A DNA stretch of 64,000 nucleotides, from positions 558,001 to 622,000 of the forward strand of contig JABMLH010000001.1 in NCBI GenBank assembly GCA_013205085.1, written 5' to 3'. The notes below the pieces were generated by a model that did no database searches, was not told where the DNA came from, and saw nothing but the letters and a program-made list of their open reading frames with translations. This document shows, one piece after another, positions 52,198 to 61,501 of the stretch. This DNA comes from Microbacteriaceae bacterium VKM Ac-2854. GTDB taxonomy: Bacteria > Actinomycetota > Actinomycetes > Actinomycetales > Microbacteriaceae. Within the stretch, counting starts at the first letter, position 1. Each line of letters begins with the position of its first letter. Made by a program: the position numbers and the translations under genes.

Positions 52198-54459
52198 ATG
52201 AGTGAGCACAAGGCCGACGGGCACGACCTTATTCGGGTGCGGGGAGCGCGGGAGAACAACCTCAAGGGCGTCGACGTCGACCTGCCGAAGCGGCGTCTGA
52301 CGGTGTTCACCGGGGTGTCCGGATCCGGCAAGTCCTCTCTCGTGTTCGGCACCATCGCCGCCGAGTCGCAGCGGCTGATCAACGAGACGTACTCCTCGTT
52401 CATCCAGCAGTTCATGGGTTCGCCGTCACGCCCCGATGTCGAGGAGCTCACGGGCATCTCGGCCGCCATCATCGTCGATCAGGAGCGGATGGGCTCGAAC
52501 AGTCGCTCGACCGTCGGTACGGCGACGGATGCGTACACGATGCTGCGCATCCTGTTCAGCCGGATCGGCGATCCGCACGTGGGCACCTCCGGCGCGTTCT
52601 CGTTCAACCTGCCCGAGGGCATGTGTCCGCGCTGCGAGGGCACCGGCCGCGTCTCCGACGTCGACCTCGACGTGCTGGTGGATCGGAGCAAGTCGCTCGA
52701 CGACGGCGCGCTCGACGGCATCCCGAACTTCGTGGTCGGCGGCTGGTATTGGAAGGGTCTGGCCGAGTCGGGACTGTATCCGGCCGACAAGCCGATCAAC
52801 ACGTTCACGCCGCAGCAGCTCGACGACTTCCTCTACAAGCCCGCGACCAAGCTCAAGATCGCCGACATGAATATGACCTACGAGGGCCTCGTCGTGAAGG
52901 TGACCCGGCTCTACCTGGCGAAGGAGCCGACGCAGGGCCACATCAAGGCCTTCGCGGATCGGGTCGCCACCTTCGCGGACTGCCCGGAGTGCGGCGGCAC
53001 CCGGCTCACGCAGGCGGCGCTCTCCTCCCGGATCGGCGGGCGCAACATCGCCGAGTGCTCGGCGATGCAGATCACCGACCTCGCCGCCTGGCTGCGCGAG
53101 GTCGACGACCGCAGCGTCGCCCCCGTCACCGCCGCGCTGCTGGAGACCCTCGAGGCGATGATGCTGGTGGGCCTGGGCTACCTCTCGCTCGACCGCGAGG
53201 CCGGCACGCTCTCGGGCGGCGAGGCGCAGCGCGTCAAGATGGTGCGCCACCTCGGCTCCAGCCTGACCGACATCACCTACGTCTTCGACGAGCCGACCGT
53301 GGGCCTGCATCCGCACGACATCTCACGGATGAACGAGCTGCTGCTGCAGCTGCGCGACAAGGGCAACACGGTGCTGGTCGTGGAGCACAAGCCCGAGACC
53401 ATCGCGATCGCGGACCACGTGGTCGACCTCGGCCCGCGCGCGGGCTCGAACGGCGGCGAGATCCAGTTCGAGGGCACGGTCGAGGAGTTGCGCGCATCCG
53501 GCACGCTGACCGGGCGGCACATCGACCACCGGGTGTCGCTGAAGGAGGCGACCCGACCGGTGAAGACGGTCGCCGAGATCCGCGGCGCCACCACGCACAA
53601 CCTGCGCGACGTGGACGTCGACATCCCGCTGGGCGTGCTCACCGTGGTGACGGGCGTGGCCGGCTCCGGCAAGTCGTCGCTGATCCACGGCTCGCTCTCG
53701 AAGCGCGAGGGCGTGATCGTGGCCGACCAGTCGCCGATCCGCGGCTCGCGCCGCAGCAACCCGGCCACCTACACCGGCGTGCTCGATCACATCCGCAGCG
53801 ACTTCGCGAAGGCGAACAAGGTGAAGCCGGCACTGTTCAGCGCGAACTCGGCCGGAGCCTGCCCGAACTGCAAGGGCGCGGGGCTGATCTTCACCGACCT
53901 CGGCCCGATGGCCACGGTCTCCTCGATCTGCGAGGAGTGCGAGGGCAAGCGCTTCACGGCCGAGGTTCTCGGCTACCAGCTGCGCGGCAAGAACATCCAC
54001 GAGGTGCTCTCGATGCCGATCATCGACGCGCGCGACTTCTTCGAGAAGGGCCCGGCGCACACCATCCTGGCGCGACTCGTGGATGTCGGACTCGACTACC
54101 TCACGCTCGGTCAGCCGCTGAACACGCTCAGCGGCGGCGAGCGGCAGCGGCTGAAGCTCGCGATCAACATGGCCTCGAAGGGCTCGACCTACATCCTCGA
54201 CGAACCGACCACCGGCCTCCACCTGGCGGATGTGGACAAGCTGCTCGGCCTGCTGGACCGGCTGGTCGAGGCGGGCAACTCGGTGATCGTGATCGAGCAC
54301 CACCAGGCCGTGATGGCGCACGCCGACTGGATCGTGGATGTGGGCCCGGGCGCGGGACACGACGGCGGCACCGTGGTGTTCGAGGGCACGCCGGCCGAGC
54401 TGGTGGCGGCGGATTCGACGCTCACCGGCAAGCACCTCAAGGCGTACGTCGGCGGGTAG
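52198..54459 (+). CDS. UvrA-like ABC ATPase (UvrA2/DrrC type)
   Basis: A 753-residue soluble protein with two ABC modules. First: [13 protein letters not shown] (Walker A), [11 protein letters not shown] (signature), [11 protein letters not shown] (Walker B). Second: [36 protein letters not shown]. Zinc fingers are CPRCEGTGR...CPECGGTR and CPNCKGAG...CEECEGKR. At about 750 residues it is shorter than the repair protein UvrA (about 950) because the UvrB-binding insert is missing. Such paralogues are linked to DNA-damaging drug resistance (for example DrrC) or have unknown roles. It stands next to the pyrimidine cluster but has its own promoter, so a link is only possible. Confidence 0.88.
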   Translation: MSEHKADGHDLIRVRGARENNLKGVDVDLPKRRLTVFTGVSGSGKSSLVFGTIAAESQRLINETYSSFIQQFMGSPSRPDVEELTGISAAIIVDQERMGSNSRSTVGTATDAYTMLRILFSRIGDPHVGTSGAFSFNLPEGMCPRCEGTGRVSDVDLDVLVDRSKSLDDGALDGIPNFVVGGWYWKGLAESGLYPADKPINTFTPQQLDDFLYKPATKLKIADMNMTYEGLVVKVTRLYLAKEPTQGHIKAFADRVATFADCPECGGTRLTQAALSSRIGGRNIAECSAMQITDLAAWLREVDDRSVAPVTAALLETLEAMMLVGLGYLSLDREAGTLSGGEAQRVKMVRHLGSSLTDITYVFDEPTVGLHPHDISRMNELLLQLRDKGNTVLVVEHKPETIAIADHVVDLGPRAGSNGGEIQFEGTVEELRASGTLTGRHIDHRVSLKEATRPVKTVAEIRGATTHNLRDVDVDIPLGVLTVVTGVAGSGKSSLIHGSLSKREGVIVADQSPIRGSRRSNPATYTGVLDHIRSDFAKANKVKPALFSANSAGACPNCKGAGLIFTDLGPMATVSSICEECEGKRFTAEVLGYQLRGKNIHEVLSMPIIDARDFFEKGPAHTILARLVDVGLDYLTLGQPLNTLSGGERQRLKLAINMASKGSTYILDEPTTGLHLADVDKLLGLLDRLVEAGNSVIVIEHHQAVMAHADWIVDVGPGAGHDGGTVVFEGTPAELVAADSTLTGKHLKAYVGG

Positions 54460-54469
54460 CGGGCAGTCC

Positions 54470-54931
54470 TCAGCGCGGATCGAGCAGGATCGGCCGCTCG
54501 CCGGCACGGCGGCGGGCACGGGCCACGTTCATCCGCTGCGCCATGAGTTCGGCGCTCGCCGTGATGTCGCCGGCGTCGCGGAGCACGACACCCGTACGCG
54601 CCTCGACGGTGTCCACCGTGTCGGGAGTACCCGGCAGCAGGCTCACGCCACGGCCGACCTTGAAGCCGTCGATGGTGGTGTAGCCCTGGTTGCGTTCGGC
54701 GGTGAGCCGGATGAACACCTTGGCGCCCGAGAGCAGCACGGTCGCGGTGACGGCGAGGGCGAATCCGACCGAGGCGGGCCCCGCCAGCGGGAACGCGGTA
54801 TGCCCGGCGACGCCGAGCAGGATGATCGCGAGGATGAAGCCGATCACCCCGACGGCGAACAGGTTCGCCCAGGCCGAGGCGGAGACGCCGGGCAGCAGCG
54901 CGCGCTGGCGGATGTTCGGCTCGGGACTCAC
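54470..54931 (-). CDS. Hypothetical small membrane protein
   Basis: A 153-residue protein with two hydrophobic helices (ANLFAVGVIGFILAIILLG and VGFALAVTATVLLSGAKVF) and a charged C-terminal half that includes AERNQGYTTIDGF. I do not recognise a family. The GTG at 54931 lies six bases after a -10-like TACGAT. It is convergent with the UvrA-like gene. Confidence 0.7.
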   Translation of the reverse strand: MSPEPNIRQRALLPGVSASAWANLFAVGVIGFILAIILLGVAGHTAFPLAGPASVGFALAVTATVLLSGAKVFIRLTAERNQGYTTIDGFKVGRGVSLLPGTPDTVDTVEARTGVVLRDAGDITASAELMAQRMNVARARRRAGERPILLDPR

Positions 54932-54954
54932 TCGCTCATCGTAGGTCGCGCGGG

Positions 54955-55608
54955 CTAGCGGGAGAAGGGTCCGTTCAGGGCGGCCCACTGCAGCAGCATG
55001 ATCGTCTTCGCATCGATGATGTCGCGGCCGATCCGGCCGAGCGCCTCCTCGAAGTCGAGTTCGACGATCTCGGTGTCCTCGCCCTCGTGCGCGAGGCCCG
55101 CGAACTGGGCGCTCCCGCCCAGGCTGACGTAGGGCGCCGCGTAGAAGTACTGCCGCTCGGTGACGGACCCGGGGCTCATGTACGCGTCGAAGACGAAACT
55201 CACCTCGCCGATCGCGAGCCCCGTCTCCTCGGCGACCTCCCGCTTGACCGAGGCCTCGGGATCGTCGTCGTCGATCACACCGGCGGGGGTCTCGAGCAGC
55301 ATGCCGTCCGGCAGTCCGTTCACGTAGGTCGGGTAGCGGAACTGGCGCACGAGCGCGACGGTCCGCGCGGCGACGTCGTACAGCAGCATCGTCGCCCCGT
55401 TGCCGCGGTTGTAGGTCTCGCGGTGCTCGGTGCTGACATGGCCGTCGCGGTGACGGTACTCGAACTCGGTTGTGCGCAGGACGGCCCAATGGCTCGACAG
55501 CAGGGTGACGTTCTTCACCGCCACGTCGGGATTGCCGACGAGCTCGTATCCCTCACGGTCGAGCCCGGTACGGCCGAGCGCGTCGGGCTCGTCGATGCCG
55601 CGCGTCAA
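54955..55608 (-). CDS. Nudix hydrolase
   Basis: A 217-residue hydrolase of nucleoside diphosphates linked to another group. The Nudix box core REVAEETGL with the preceding [12 protein letters not shown] is near residues 125-145; the surrounding FRYPTYVNG and PAGVIDDDD resemble GDP-mannose or ADP-ribose pyrophosphatases (NudK/NudF-like). A TTG start at 55608 overlaps the yajQ stop (TTGA) and gives MTRGIDEPD; a start inside the protein is possible. It is probably co-translated with yajQ. Confidence 0.84.
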   Translation of the reverse strand: MTRGIDEPDALGRTGLDREGYELVGNPDVAVKNVTLLSSHWAVLRTTEFEYRHRDGHVSTEHRETYNRGNGATMLLYDVAARTVALVRQFRYPTYVNGLPDGMLLETPAGVIDDDDPEASVKREVAEETGLAIGEVSFVFDAYMSPGSVTERQYFYAAPYVSLGGSAQFAGLAHEGEDTEIVELDFEEALGRIGRDIIDAKTIMLLQWAALNGPFSR

Positions 55609-56093
55609 CGGAAGTTGACGAACTGCAGGTCGATGTCGAGGTCGGCGCCCTTGAGCAGTGCCATCGTGGCCTGCAGGTCGTCGCGGCTCTTCGACGAGAC
55701 GCGCAGCTCGTCGCCCTGGATCTGCGATTTGACCGACTTCGGCGCCTCGTCGCGGATCAGCTTGTTCGCCTTCTTCGCGATCTCCTGACTGATGCCCTCC
55801 TTGAGGGTGGCCTCGATGCGGTACTCCTTGCCGGAGGGGAACGGGTCGCCGGCGTCGAGGCTCTTGAGGCTGATGCCGCGCTTGATCAGCTTGCTCTGGA
55901 AGACGTCCAGGATGGCGACCACGCGCTCCTCTGTGTTCGCCTTCATCAGGATCTTCTCGCCGCTCCACGCGATCGAGGCGCCCACGTTCTTGAAGTCGTA
56001 GCGCTGCTCGACCTCCTTGTGCGCCTGGTTGAGGGCGTTGTCCGCCTCCATCTTGTCGACCTTGCTCACGACATCGAACGATGAATCTGCCAT
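55605..56093 (-). CDS. yajQ: YajQ family nucleotide-binding protein
   Basis: A 162-residue protein matching the YajQ family over its full length: [61 protein letters not shown] and LQFVNFR at the end. Relatives bind nucleotides, including cyclic di-GMP in some species; a role here is not shown. The ATG at 56093 is preceded by a -10-like TAAACT, so the extra residues upstream are not used. Confidence 0.93.
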   Translation of the reverse strand: MADSSFDVVSKVDKMEADNALNQAHKEVEQRYDFKNVGASIAWSGEKILMKANTEERVVAILDVFQSKLIKRGISLKSLDAGDPFPSGKEYRIEATLKEGISQEIAKKANKLIRDEAPKSVKSQIQGDELRVSSKSRDDLQATMALLKGADLDIDLQFVNFR

Positions 56094-56142
56094 GGCTGCG
56101 AGTTTACCGGGGGTGGTGCGGGGGTGGTGGCGGGCCATTCAT

Positions 56143-56262
56143 GTACGAAACGAAGGACGGCGCGAATCGGCACCCCGAACGACTTCGCCGAGATCCGCGG
56201 AATCACGCGGATCGCGGCTGGCCGGATTCGGGTGGCTTCTGTTCCCATCCGTCGTTTCGTAC
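56143..56262. repeat. Nested inverted repeat element
   Basis: GTACGAAACGA (56143-56153) pairs with TCGTTTCGTAC (56252-56262), and inside it GATCCGCG (56192-56199) pairs with CGCGGATC (56206-56213). It fills most of the yajQ upstream region before the lipoprotein gene. The GTACGAAA word also occurs in the hairpin at 63596-63658. Confidence 0.65.
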
Positions 56263-56309
56263 ACGCCGCTGCCCAGACTCCTCGCCGCGGCGCCTGGTAC
56301 GACTGACGG

Positions 56310-56999
56310 ATGCGCCGCCTGCTCCCGTTCGTCTCCGTTCTGCTCTGCGCGGGAGCGCTGGCCGCGTGCAGCCCCGAACGTTCGGCGCCCGAGGTGTCCA
56401 TCCCTCCGGCGGCCGCCCTGCCGCCCGCTTCCGGCGCCGAGGAGTTGCGCGATCTCGCGGATCCGTCCTGGCTGTCGGCGACCGCGGAGTCGAGCGGCAT
56501 CCCGGAGCGCGCACTGCAGGCGTACGCGGGCGCGGCGATCCGGCTGGCCGAGGAGGAGCCCGACTGCCGGATGGACTGGGCCACCCTCGCCGGCATCGGC
56601 TACGTCGAGAGTCGGCACGGCACGATCGACGGCGGGGAGTTGCAGGAGAACGGCAACCCGACCGCGCCCATCTACGGTCCGCTGCTGGACGGCATCGCCT
56701 ACGACGAGGTGGCCGACCACGACGGCGGTGCGCTCGACGGCAACGCCGAGTTCGACCGTGCGATGGGGCCGATGCAGTTCATTCCGACCACGTGGATCGC
56801 GTGGCACGCCGGTGGCGCCGATCCGCAGAACATCGACGACTCCGCCCTCGGCGCGGCCCGCTACCTCTGCTACTCGGGCGGCGACGTCGGTACTGGGTCG
56901 GGCTGGCGCGCGGCGATCGCGGCGTACAATCCGGCCTCCAGTTACGCCGACAAGGTCGCTGAGGCCGCGTCGCGGTATGCCGGGGCGGCTTCGAGCTGA
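56310..56999 (+). CDS. Lytic-transglycosylase-like lipoprotein
   Basis: A 229-residue exported protein. The signal peptide ends in the lipobox LAAC (Cys20). The domain has a lysozyme-like fold: WATLAGIGYVESRHG with likely catalytic Glu100, then GPMQFIPTTW and AIAAYNPASSYADKV, as in membrane-bound murein transglycosylase B-like proteins. It would cleave peptidoglycan glycan strands. A -10-like TACGAC (56298-56303) is six bases before the ATG. Confidence 0.87.
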   Translation: MRRLLPFVSVLLCAGALAACSPERSAPEVSIPPAAALPPASGAEELRDLADPSWLSATAESSGIPERALQAYAGAAIRLAEEEPDCRMDWATLAGIGYVESRHGTIDGGELQENGNPTAPIYGPLLDGIAYDEVADHDGGALDGNAEFDRAMGPMQFIPTTWIAWHAGGADPQNIDDSALGAARYLCYSGGDVGTGSGWRAAIAAYNPASSYADKVAEAASRYAGAASS

Positions 57000-57004
57000 C
57001 CCTG

Positions 57005-57106
57005 GCGGAAATGCAGGATGCGCGGCGAAGATCGCGCTCTCATCCGCATGATCCGGCCTCATTTCCGTCCCGGCCCTGTATTTCCGTCCCGGCCCTGTAT
57101 TTCCGC
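57005..57106. repeat. Intergenic repeat family B, copy 2
   Basis: Starts GCGGAAATGCAGGATGCGC and contains the same internal GGCGAAGATCGCGCTCTCAT and two CCCTGTATTTCCG units as the copy at 13278. It lies between convergent genes and may terminate transcription. Confidence 0.75.
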
Positions 57107-57121
57107 GGCGGGGTTCGCGAG

Positions 57122-58132
57122 TTAGTCCGGTGGGCGGGAGGTGCTGGAGCGCACCACGAGGTCGACCGGGACCGGAGTGTCGGCGACGTGGTCGGCGCCG
57201 GGGAGCAGCTCGCCCAGGAGTGCGGCGACGGCGCGCTCGCCTTGGCGGCGCGGATGCTGCGCCACGGTGGACAGCCCGAAGAACTCGCCCAGCTCGTGGC
57301 CGTCGATGCCGATCACCGAGATGTCGCGGGGCACGTTGAAGCCCAGGTCGCGCGCGGCGAGGATCGCGCCGAAAGCCATTTCGTCACTGGAGGCGACGAT
57401 CGCGGTCGGGCGTCGAGATGGTGAGCCGAGCAGCTGCTTCGCCGCCTCATAGCCACCCGGCGTCGAGAACGCGGCGGATTCGGACAGTTCAGGATCGACG
57501 GCGATGCCCGCCTCCTCCAGCGCGGCCCGGTATCCCGCCGCGCGATGGCGGGGGATGTGGAAATCGCGGTCCGACGCCGCGTCCCCGCCGATCAGCGCGA
57601 TCCGGGTGTGACCGAGCGAGATCAGGTGCTCGGTGGCGAGCCGGGCGACGGCCTCGTCGTCGATCGAGAGCGTGCGCACGCCGGGCAGCGGACCGCCCAC
57701 ACCCACGATCGGCTTGCCGAGGGCGTGCAACTGCGCGAGCTCGGCGTCCGTGAGTTCCAATGAGACCGCGAGCACCGCATCCACTCGGTTGCGCGGCAGG
57801 AAGTGCTCGAACACGCTGCGTCGGGCGTCGCCGCCGCCGGTGAGGTTGTACAGGGTGACGTCGTAGCCGTGCGACAGCAGGGCCGTCTCGGCCCCCTCGA
57901 GCACGGCGGCGAAGAACCAGCTGCCGAGGGTCGGGATGACGATGCCGACGTTCTTCATCCGACCCGAGGCGAGGCTGGACGCATTCGAGGACACGACGTA
58001 GCCGAGCTCGGCCGCCGCGGCACGCACCTTCTCCCGGGACGCGGGCGAGACGTGGCCGTTGCCGCTGAGCGCGCGCGACACCGTCGCCGTGGAGAGCCCC
58101 GCCAAACGCGCGACGTCTTCGATTCCGGCCAT
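57122..58132 (-). CDS. LacI-family transcriptional regulator
   Basis: A 336-residue regulator. The DNA-binding helix is IEDVARLAGLSTATVSRAL (residues about 4-22) with the hinge helix SNASSLASGRMKNVG. The rest is a periplasmic-binding-protein-like sugar-sensing domain (IVIPTLGSWFFAAVLEGAE, GIDGHELGEFFGLSTV). No sugar operon adjoins it, so its targets are elsewhere; the operator-like site at 21005 is one candidate. GGAGGATCCC precedes the ATG. Confidence 0.92.
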   Translation of the reverse strand: MAGIEDVARLAGLSTATVSRALSGNGHVSPASREKVRAAAAELGYVVSSNASSLASGRMKNVGIVIPTLGSWFFAAVLEGAETALLSHGYDVTLYNLTGGGDARRSVFEHFLPRNRVDAVLAVSLELTDAELAQLHALGKPIVGVGGPLPGVRTLSIDDEAVARLATEHLISLGHTRIALIGGDAASDRDFHIPRHRAAGYRAALEEAGIAVDPELSESAAFSTPGGYEAAKQLLGSPSRRPTAIVASSDEMAFGAILAARDLGFNVPRDISVIGIDGHELGEFFGLSTVAQHPRRQGERAVAALLGELLPGADHVADTPVPVDLVVRSSTSRPPD

Positions 58133-58301
58133 GGGATCCTCCGGCTTCGGCGTTCGGGTGCGGGTCTCGGCGCCGCCGCCCCCGGCTCCGACCGGTCAGT
58201 CTACCGAGCAGGTTTCCGGCGGATTTCCGGATCGGGGCATCTGTGGGTATTCTTTTCCAGCGCCTTCGGTTGTAAGCCAGACTTGTGGTCGGGTGCGCCA
58301 T

Positions 58302-58386
58302 GGCAAGTTACCCAAGCGGCCAAAGGGATCTGACTGTAAATCAGCCGTCTTCGACTTCGGGGGTTCGAATCCCTCACTTGCCACCA
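58302..58386 (+). tRNA. tRNA-Tyr (anticodon GTA), CCA encoded
   Basis: The acceptor GGCAAGT (58302-58308) pairs with ACTTGCC (58376-58382), followed by A and an encoded CCA (58384-58386). The anticodon arm CTGACT-GTA-AATCAG has GTA at 58336-58338. A long variable arm and GGGTTCGAATCCC T-arm make it a class II tRNA, as expected for tyrosine. Confidence 0.96.
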
Positions 58387-58390
58387 CCGG

Positions 58391-58420
58391 AAGGCCCGCA
58401 GTTTCGTGCTGCGGGCCTTT
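58391..58420 (+). terminator. tRNA-Tyr terminator
   Basis: AAGGCCCGCAG (58391-58401) pairs with CTGCGGGCCTT (58409-58419), with a seven-base loop and T residues after it, directly behind the tRNA. Confidence 0.85.
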
Positions 58421-58458
58421 CGTCGTTCTCGCGACCGCCGCCTCCTAGGCTGGTGTCC

Positions 58459-59271
58459 ATGAGCGCGAACGAGGAACTGCTGACCATCGCCCGCACCATC
58501 GCCGTCAAGGCGGCCGCGCTCGCGCGGCAGCGCCGCGACGAAGGGGTGAGTGTTGCCGCCTCGAAGTCGTCGCCCGAAGACATCGTCACGGCCGCCGACC
58601 GCGAGGTGGAGCAGCTCATCCGGGGCATGCTCGCCGACGCCCGTCCCGAGGACGGATTCCTCGGCGAGGAGTCGGGCGGAGGTGGCGGCACCAGCGGACT
58701 GACCTGGATCGTCGACCCGATCGATGGCACCGTCAACTACCTCTACGGCATTCCGGCATACGCGGTGAGCATCGCCGTGGTCGAGGGCGACGGTGATCCG
58801 AACACCTGGACCGCTCTCGCCGGCGCGGTGGTGAATCCGGTCACGGACGAGGCATTCACGGCCTCGGCCGGAAACGGTGCCCACGTCAACGGGGCGCCGT
58901 TGTTCGTCTCCCGCCCCGCCTCCCTCTCGCTCGCGCTGCTGGGTACCGGCTTCGGCTACGACGCCGGTCGTCGCGAACGCCAGGCGGAGGTGGTGCGCGG
59001 CCTGATCGGATCCGTGCGCGACATCCGGCGGATCGGATCCGCGGCGCTGGATCTCTGCAACGTCGCGGCCGGGCGCCTGGACGGCTATTACGAGAAGGGG
59101 CTCAACCCCTGGGACATGGCCGCGGGGGCCCTGATCGCGAGGGAGGCCGGCGCGCGCGTGGGCGGCCTCGCCGACCGTGCGGCGAGCTCCGATCTGACCG
59201 TCGCGATCCATCCCGAGCTGTACCCGGAACTTGAAGTTCTCCTCAGCGGATTGGGCGCGGACGCGGTCTGA
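58459..59271 (+). CDS. Inositol monophosphatase family protein
   Basis: A 270-residue Mg-dependent phosphatase. Metal-binding motifs are GEESG near residue 71, WIVDPIDGTVNY (about 86-97) and LNPWDMAAGALIAREAG (about 213-229); the helix GSAALDLCNVAAGRLDGYYE is conserved. It may act on inositol phosphate, histidinol phosphate or a related substrate. The ATG at 58459 follows a -10-like TAGGCT (58446-58451) by seven bases, so the longer frame from 58285 through the tRNA gene is rejected. Confidence 0.92.
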   Translation: MSANEELLTIARTIAVKAAALARQRRDEGVSVAASKSSPEDIVTAADREVEQLIRGMLADARPEDGFLGEESGGGGGTSGLTWIVDPIDGTVNYLYGIPAYAVSIAVVEGDGDPNTWTALAGAVVNPVTDEAFTASAGNGAHVNGAPLFVSRPASLSLALLGTGFGYDAGRRERQAEVVRGLIGSVRDIRRIGSAALDLCNVAAGRLDGYYEKGLNPWDMAAGALIAREAGARVGGLADRAASSDLTVAIHPELYPELEVLLSGLGADAV

Positions 59272-59481
59272 GACCGCTCTCTCGCGGCTCGGATACCGGA
59301 GCTTCACGGCACGAATACGGCGCATATCCTCCGTCACGATGCCGTAACACGGTCGGAATCGGCGGAGTTGGGACCCACGGGTGGCCAAATCCGCGCGCGC
59401 TGGTTATCCTTTATGAATTCGTGACATTTCGCCCCCGGGTCACGGACCTCCCCTGAGCACCAAACGGAAGAGCCTATTTTC

Positions 59482-60534
59482 GTGAGCCTAGATTCACCGC
59501 GTCCAGATGCGAACGCATCGAGATCCAGTGGATCGGCGACCCCCTCCTCCTCCCCTGAGCGTGTGCTGACCCGGCGCGAACTGCGCGAGCAGGAACGTGC
59601 AGCCCAGGTCGCCGAGGAGATCCCGGAGGCCGAACGGACTCCCGAAATCGACGACTCGCTCGCCGCCGCGATCGCGGAGGCCGAGGCCCGCGTCGCCGAG
59701 GGCCGCGCCCGCGAGAGCGCCGTGGCCGCCGCCGTCCGTCGCTCCGGGCGACGCGGCTCGGGACAGCGGAGTTCAGGACAGCGCGGTTCGGGACAGCGGG
59801 CGGCGCGCTCCGCCGGCACCGTCCGCAGCCGCCGACTGGGCGGGATCATGGCGATGTCGTTCGTCGCCGCGATCGCCGTCGCCACCTCGATGCCGGCGCT
59901 CTCCCTGCTCAGCCCCGAAGAGGTCCAGGCGCAGCAGCTCGCCGCCGTCGCCACCGCGGGGTTCCAGGACGGCGGCGAGACGCAGTCCTTCGTGGCCGGC
60001 GACTCCACGGACGAGACGGTCACCCGCGACAACTACGGCGTCACCGAGAAGAAGACGCAGACCAACGTCGCCGCGATCGTGCGCACCTCCAGCTCCGAGT
60101 TCACCAACAACCCCAACGGCACCATCCAGTGGCCGTTCGCGGTCGGCGTTCCCGTCAGCGACCACTTCGGCCCGCGCTCCTGCGCCGGCTGCTCCGCCAA
60201 CCACGGCGGCACCGACTTCAACCCCGGCAACGGCTCGCCCATCCAGGTGATCGCCGACGGCGTCGTCCGCTACGTGGAAGACGGCGAGGGCTCGCTCGGC
60301 GTGCACGTCATCATCGACCACCAGATCGACGGCGAGCTCGTCTCCTCCGTCTACGCGCACATGCAGCACGGCTCCGTCGCCGTCAAGGAGGGCGACCCGG
60401 TCAAGGTCGGCCAACTCGTCGGCCTCGTCGGCACCACCGGCATGTCCACGGGCCCCCACCTGCACTTCGAGATCCGCGAAGACGGCACCACGAAGGTCGA
60501 CTCCTTCGTCTGGCTGCAGAACCACGCGAACTGA
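59482..60534 (+). CDS. M23-family peptidoglycan endopeptidase
   Basis: A 350-residue membrane-anchored protein. A long basic and Ala/Glu-rich cytoplasmic part contains a short repeat (GSGQRSSGQRGSGQR). One hydrophobic helix lies near residues 120-141. The C-terminal LytM/M23 domain has the zinc ligands in NHGGTDFNPG and GPHLHFEI. It should cut peptide cross-links of the cell wall. It begins with GTG after GGAAGAGCC; the 210 bases before it contain nothing I can name. Confidence 0.9.
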   Translation: MSLDSPRPDANASRSSGSATPSSSPERVLTRRELREQERAAQVAEEIPEAERTPEIDDSLAAAIAEAEARVAEGRARESAVAAAVRRSGRRGSGQRSSGQRGSGQRAARSAGTVRSRRLGGIMAMSFVAAIAVATSMPALSLLSPEEVQAQQLAAVATAGFQDGGETQSFVAGDSTDETVTRDNYGVTEKKTQTNVAAIVRTSSSEFTNNPNGTIQWPFAVGVPVSDHFGPRSCAGCSANHGGTDFNPGNGSPIQVIADGVVRYVEDGEGSLGVHVIIDHQIDGELVSSVYAHMQHGSVAVKEGDPVKVGQLVGLVGTTGMSTGPHLHFEIREDGTTKVDSFVWLQNHAN

Positions 60535-60885
60535 GCTGTGCCCGAAGGGCACAGCTCCTCGTTCCTCGTCGCTGTGTCGTTCGGCCTTTTCTCCTCGTTC
60601 CTCGTCGCTGTGTCGTTCGGCCTTTTCTCCTCGTTCCTCGTCGAAAAGGCGGCAGTCGGCTTTCCGACGGTATCGGATTCGTAGAGCCGGTTACGTTCGC
60701 GTACGACGATCCGCTGGAACGCGGATCGCCGGTTACGCTCTCGCGGAGGTGGTCGCGTTCGCGACGGGGTCGCGGCGGCGGATGCTGATTGAGCCTGCCG
60801 AAATCCACCCTCTCCCTCAGGTCGACGCGACGAGCGCGCCCTCGCCAGGGGTTTGTCGATTCTCTGACGGGCGTACGATCGCCGG
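60535..60885. other. Intergenic region after the M23 peptidase gene
   Basis: 351 bases without a gene. It carries the 36-base tandem repeat (60555-60643), then GC-rich sequence with TTGAGCCTGCCGAAATCC-like dispersed repeat sequence near 60788, and the methyltransferase promoter (TACGAT, 60874-60879). Confidence 0.7.
60555..60643. repeat. 36-base tandem direct repeat, about 2.5 copies
   Basis: The unit begins CTCCTCGTTCCTCGTCGCTG and ends CGGCCTTTT; copies run 60555-60590, 60591-60626 and a partial 60627-60643. The first two copies are identical. No open frame across it has a start or looks coding. Confidence 0.85.
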
Positions 60886-61494
60886 GTGGATGAGGTGACG
60901 GCGGCGTACGAGCGGCGGGCGGGGGAGTACGTCGAACTGCTGGGGTCGATGGCGTCCGTGCACGCCTCCGACCGGCAGCTCATCGAGAGTTGGGCCGCGA
61001 CCGTGTCCGGGCGAGTGCTCGACGCGGGCTGCGGGCCCGGGCACTGGACGGCCCACCTCGCATCGCGCGGCCTGGACGTGCTCGGCATCGACCGCGTCCC
61101 CGCCTTCATCGAGCACGCGCGAGCCGAACATCCGGACGCGCACTTCGCCCTCGGCGACCTCGACCGCATCACCGAGGCCGACGGATCGATCAACGGGGTA
61201 CTGTCCTGGTACTCGACGATCCACCACGCGCCGGCGCACATCGCGGAGCCGATCGCGGAGTTCGCGCGGGTGCTCGAGCCGGGCGGAACCCTCGTGCTCG
61301 GCTTCTTCCACGGTGACGCCGTGCAACGCTTCGAGCACGCCGTCGCGCCCGCGTACCGTTGGCCGCCCGCTGAACTGCAGGCGATCGTCGAGGAGAACGG
61401 CTTCGAAGTGATCGAGACCCGCACGCGGAGCGTTCGAGGCGAGCGGCCGCTCGGCGCGATGATCTGTCGCGTTGCCGAGGAGGCGACGAGCTGA
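60886..61494 (+). CDS. Class I SAM-dependent methyltransferase
   Basis: A 202-residue enzyme. The SAM-binding loop is VLDAGCGPGHWTAHL (about 44-58), the acidic residue after strand 2 is in DVLGIDRVPAF, and the later EFARVLEPGGTLVLGFF is typical. The substrate is unknown. A -10-like TACGAT ends six bases before the GTG at 60886. A small membrane-protein gene follows by seven bases. Confidence 0.86.
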   Translation: MDEVTAAYERRAGEYVELLGSMASVHASDRQLIESWAATVSGRVLDAGCGPGHWTAHLASRGLDVLGIDRVPAFIEHARAEHPDAHFALGDLDRITEADGSINGVLSWYSTIHHAPAHIAEPIAEFARVLEPGGTLVLGFFHGDAVQRFEHAVAPAYRWPPAELQAIVEENGFEVIETRTRSVRGERPLGAMICRVAEEATS

Positions 61495-61501
61495 AGGACG
61501 A

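Noticed and set aside
52198-54459. Main nucleotide-excision-repair protein UvrA
   Set aside because: At 753 residues it is about 200 short and lacks the UvrB-binding insert, so it is a paralogue.
58285-58458. N-terminal extension of the inositol monophosphatase through the tRNA region
   Set aside because: The frame passes through tRNA-Tyr and its terminator; the ATG at 58459 has its own -10 box and gives the normal family length.
59272-59481. Possible cyclic di-AMP (ydaO-type) riboswitch before the M23 peptidase gene
   Set aside because: Cell-wall hydrolase genes of actinobacteria often have one, and GGGACCCACGGGTGG looks superficially similar, but I could not assemble the conserved core. 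A covariance-model search would decide.
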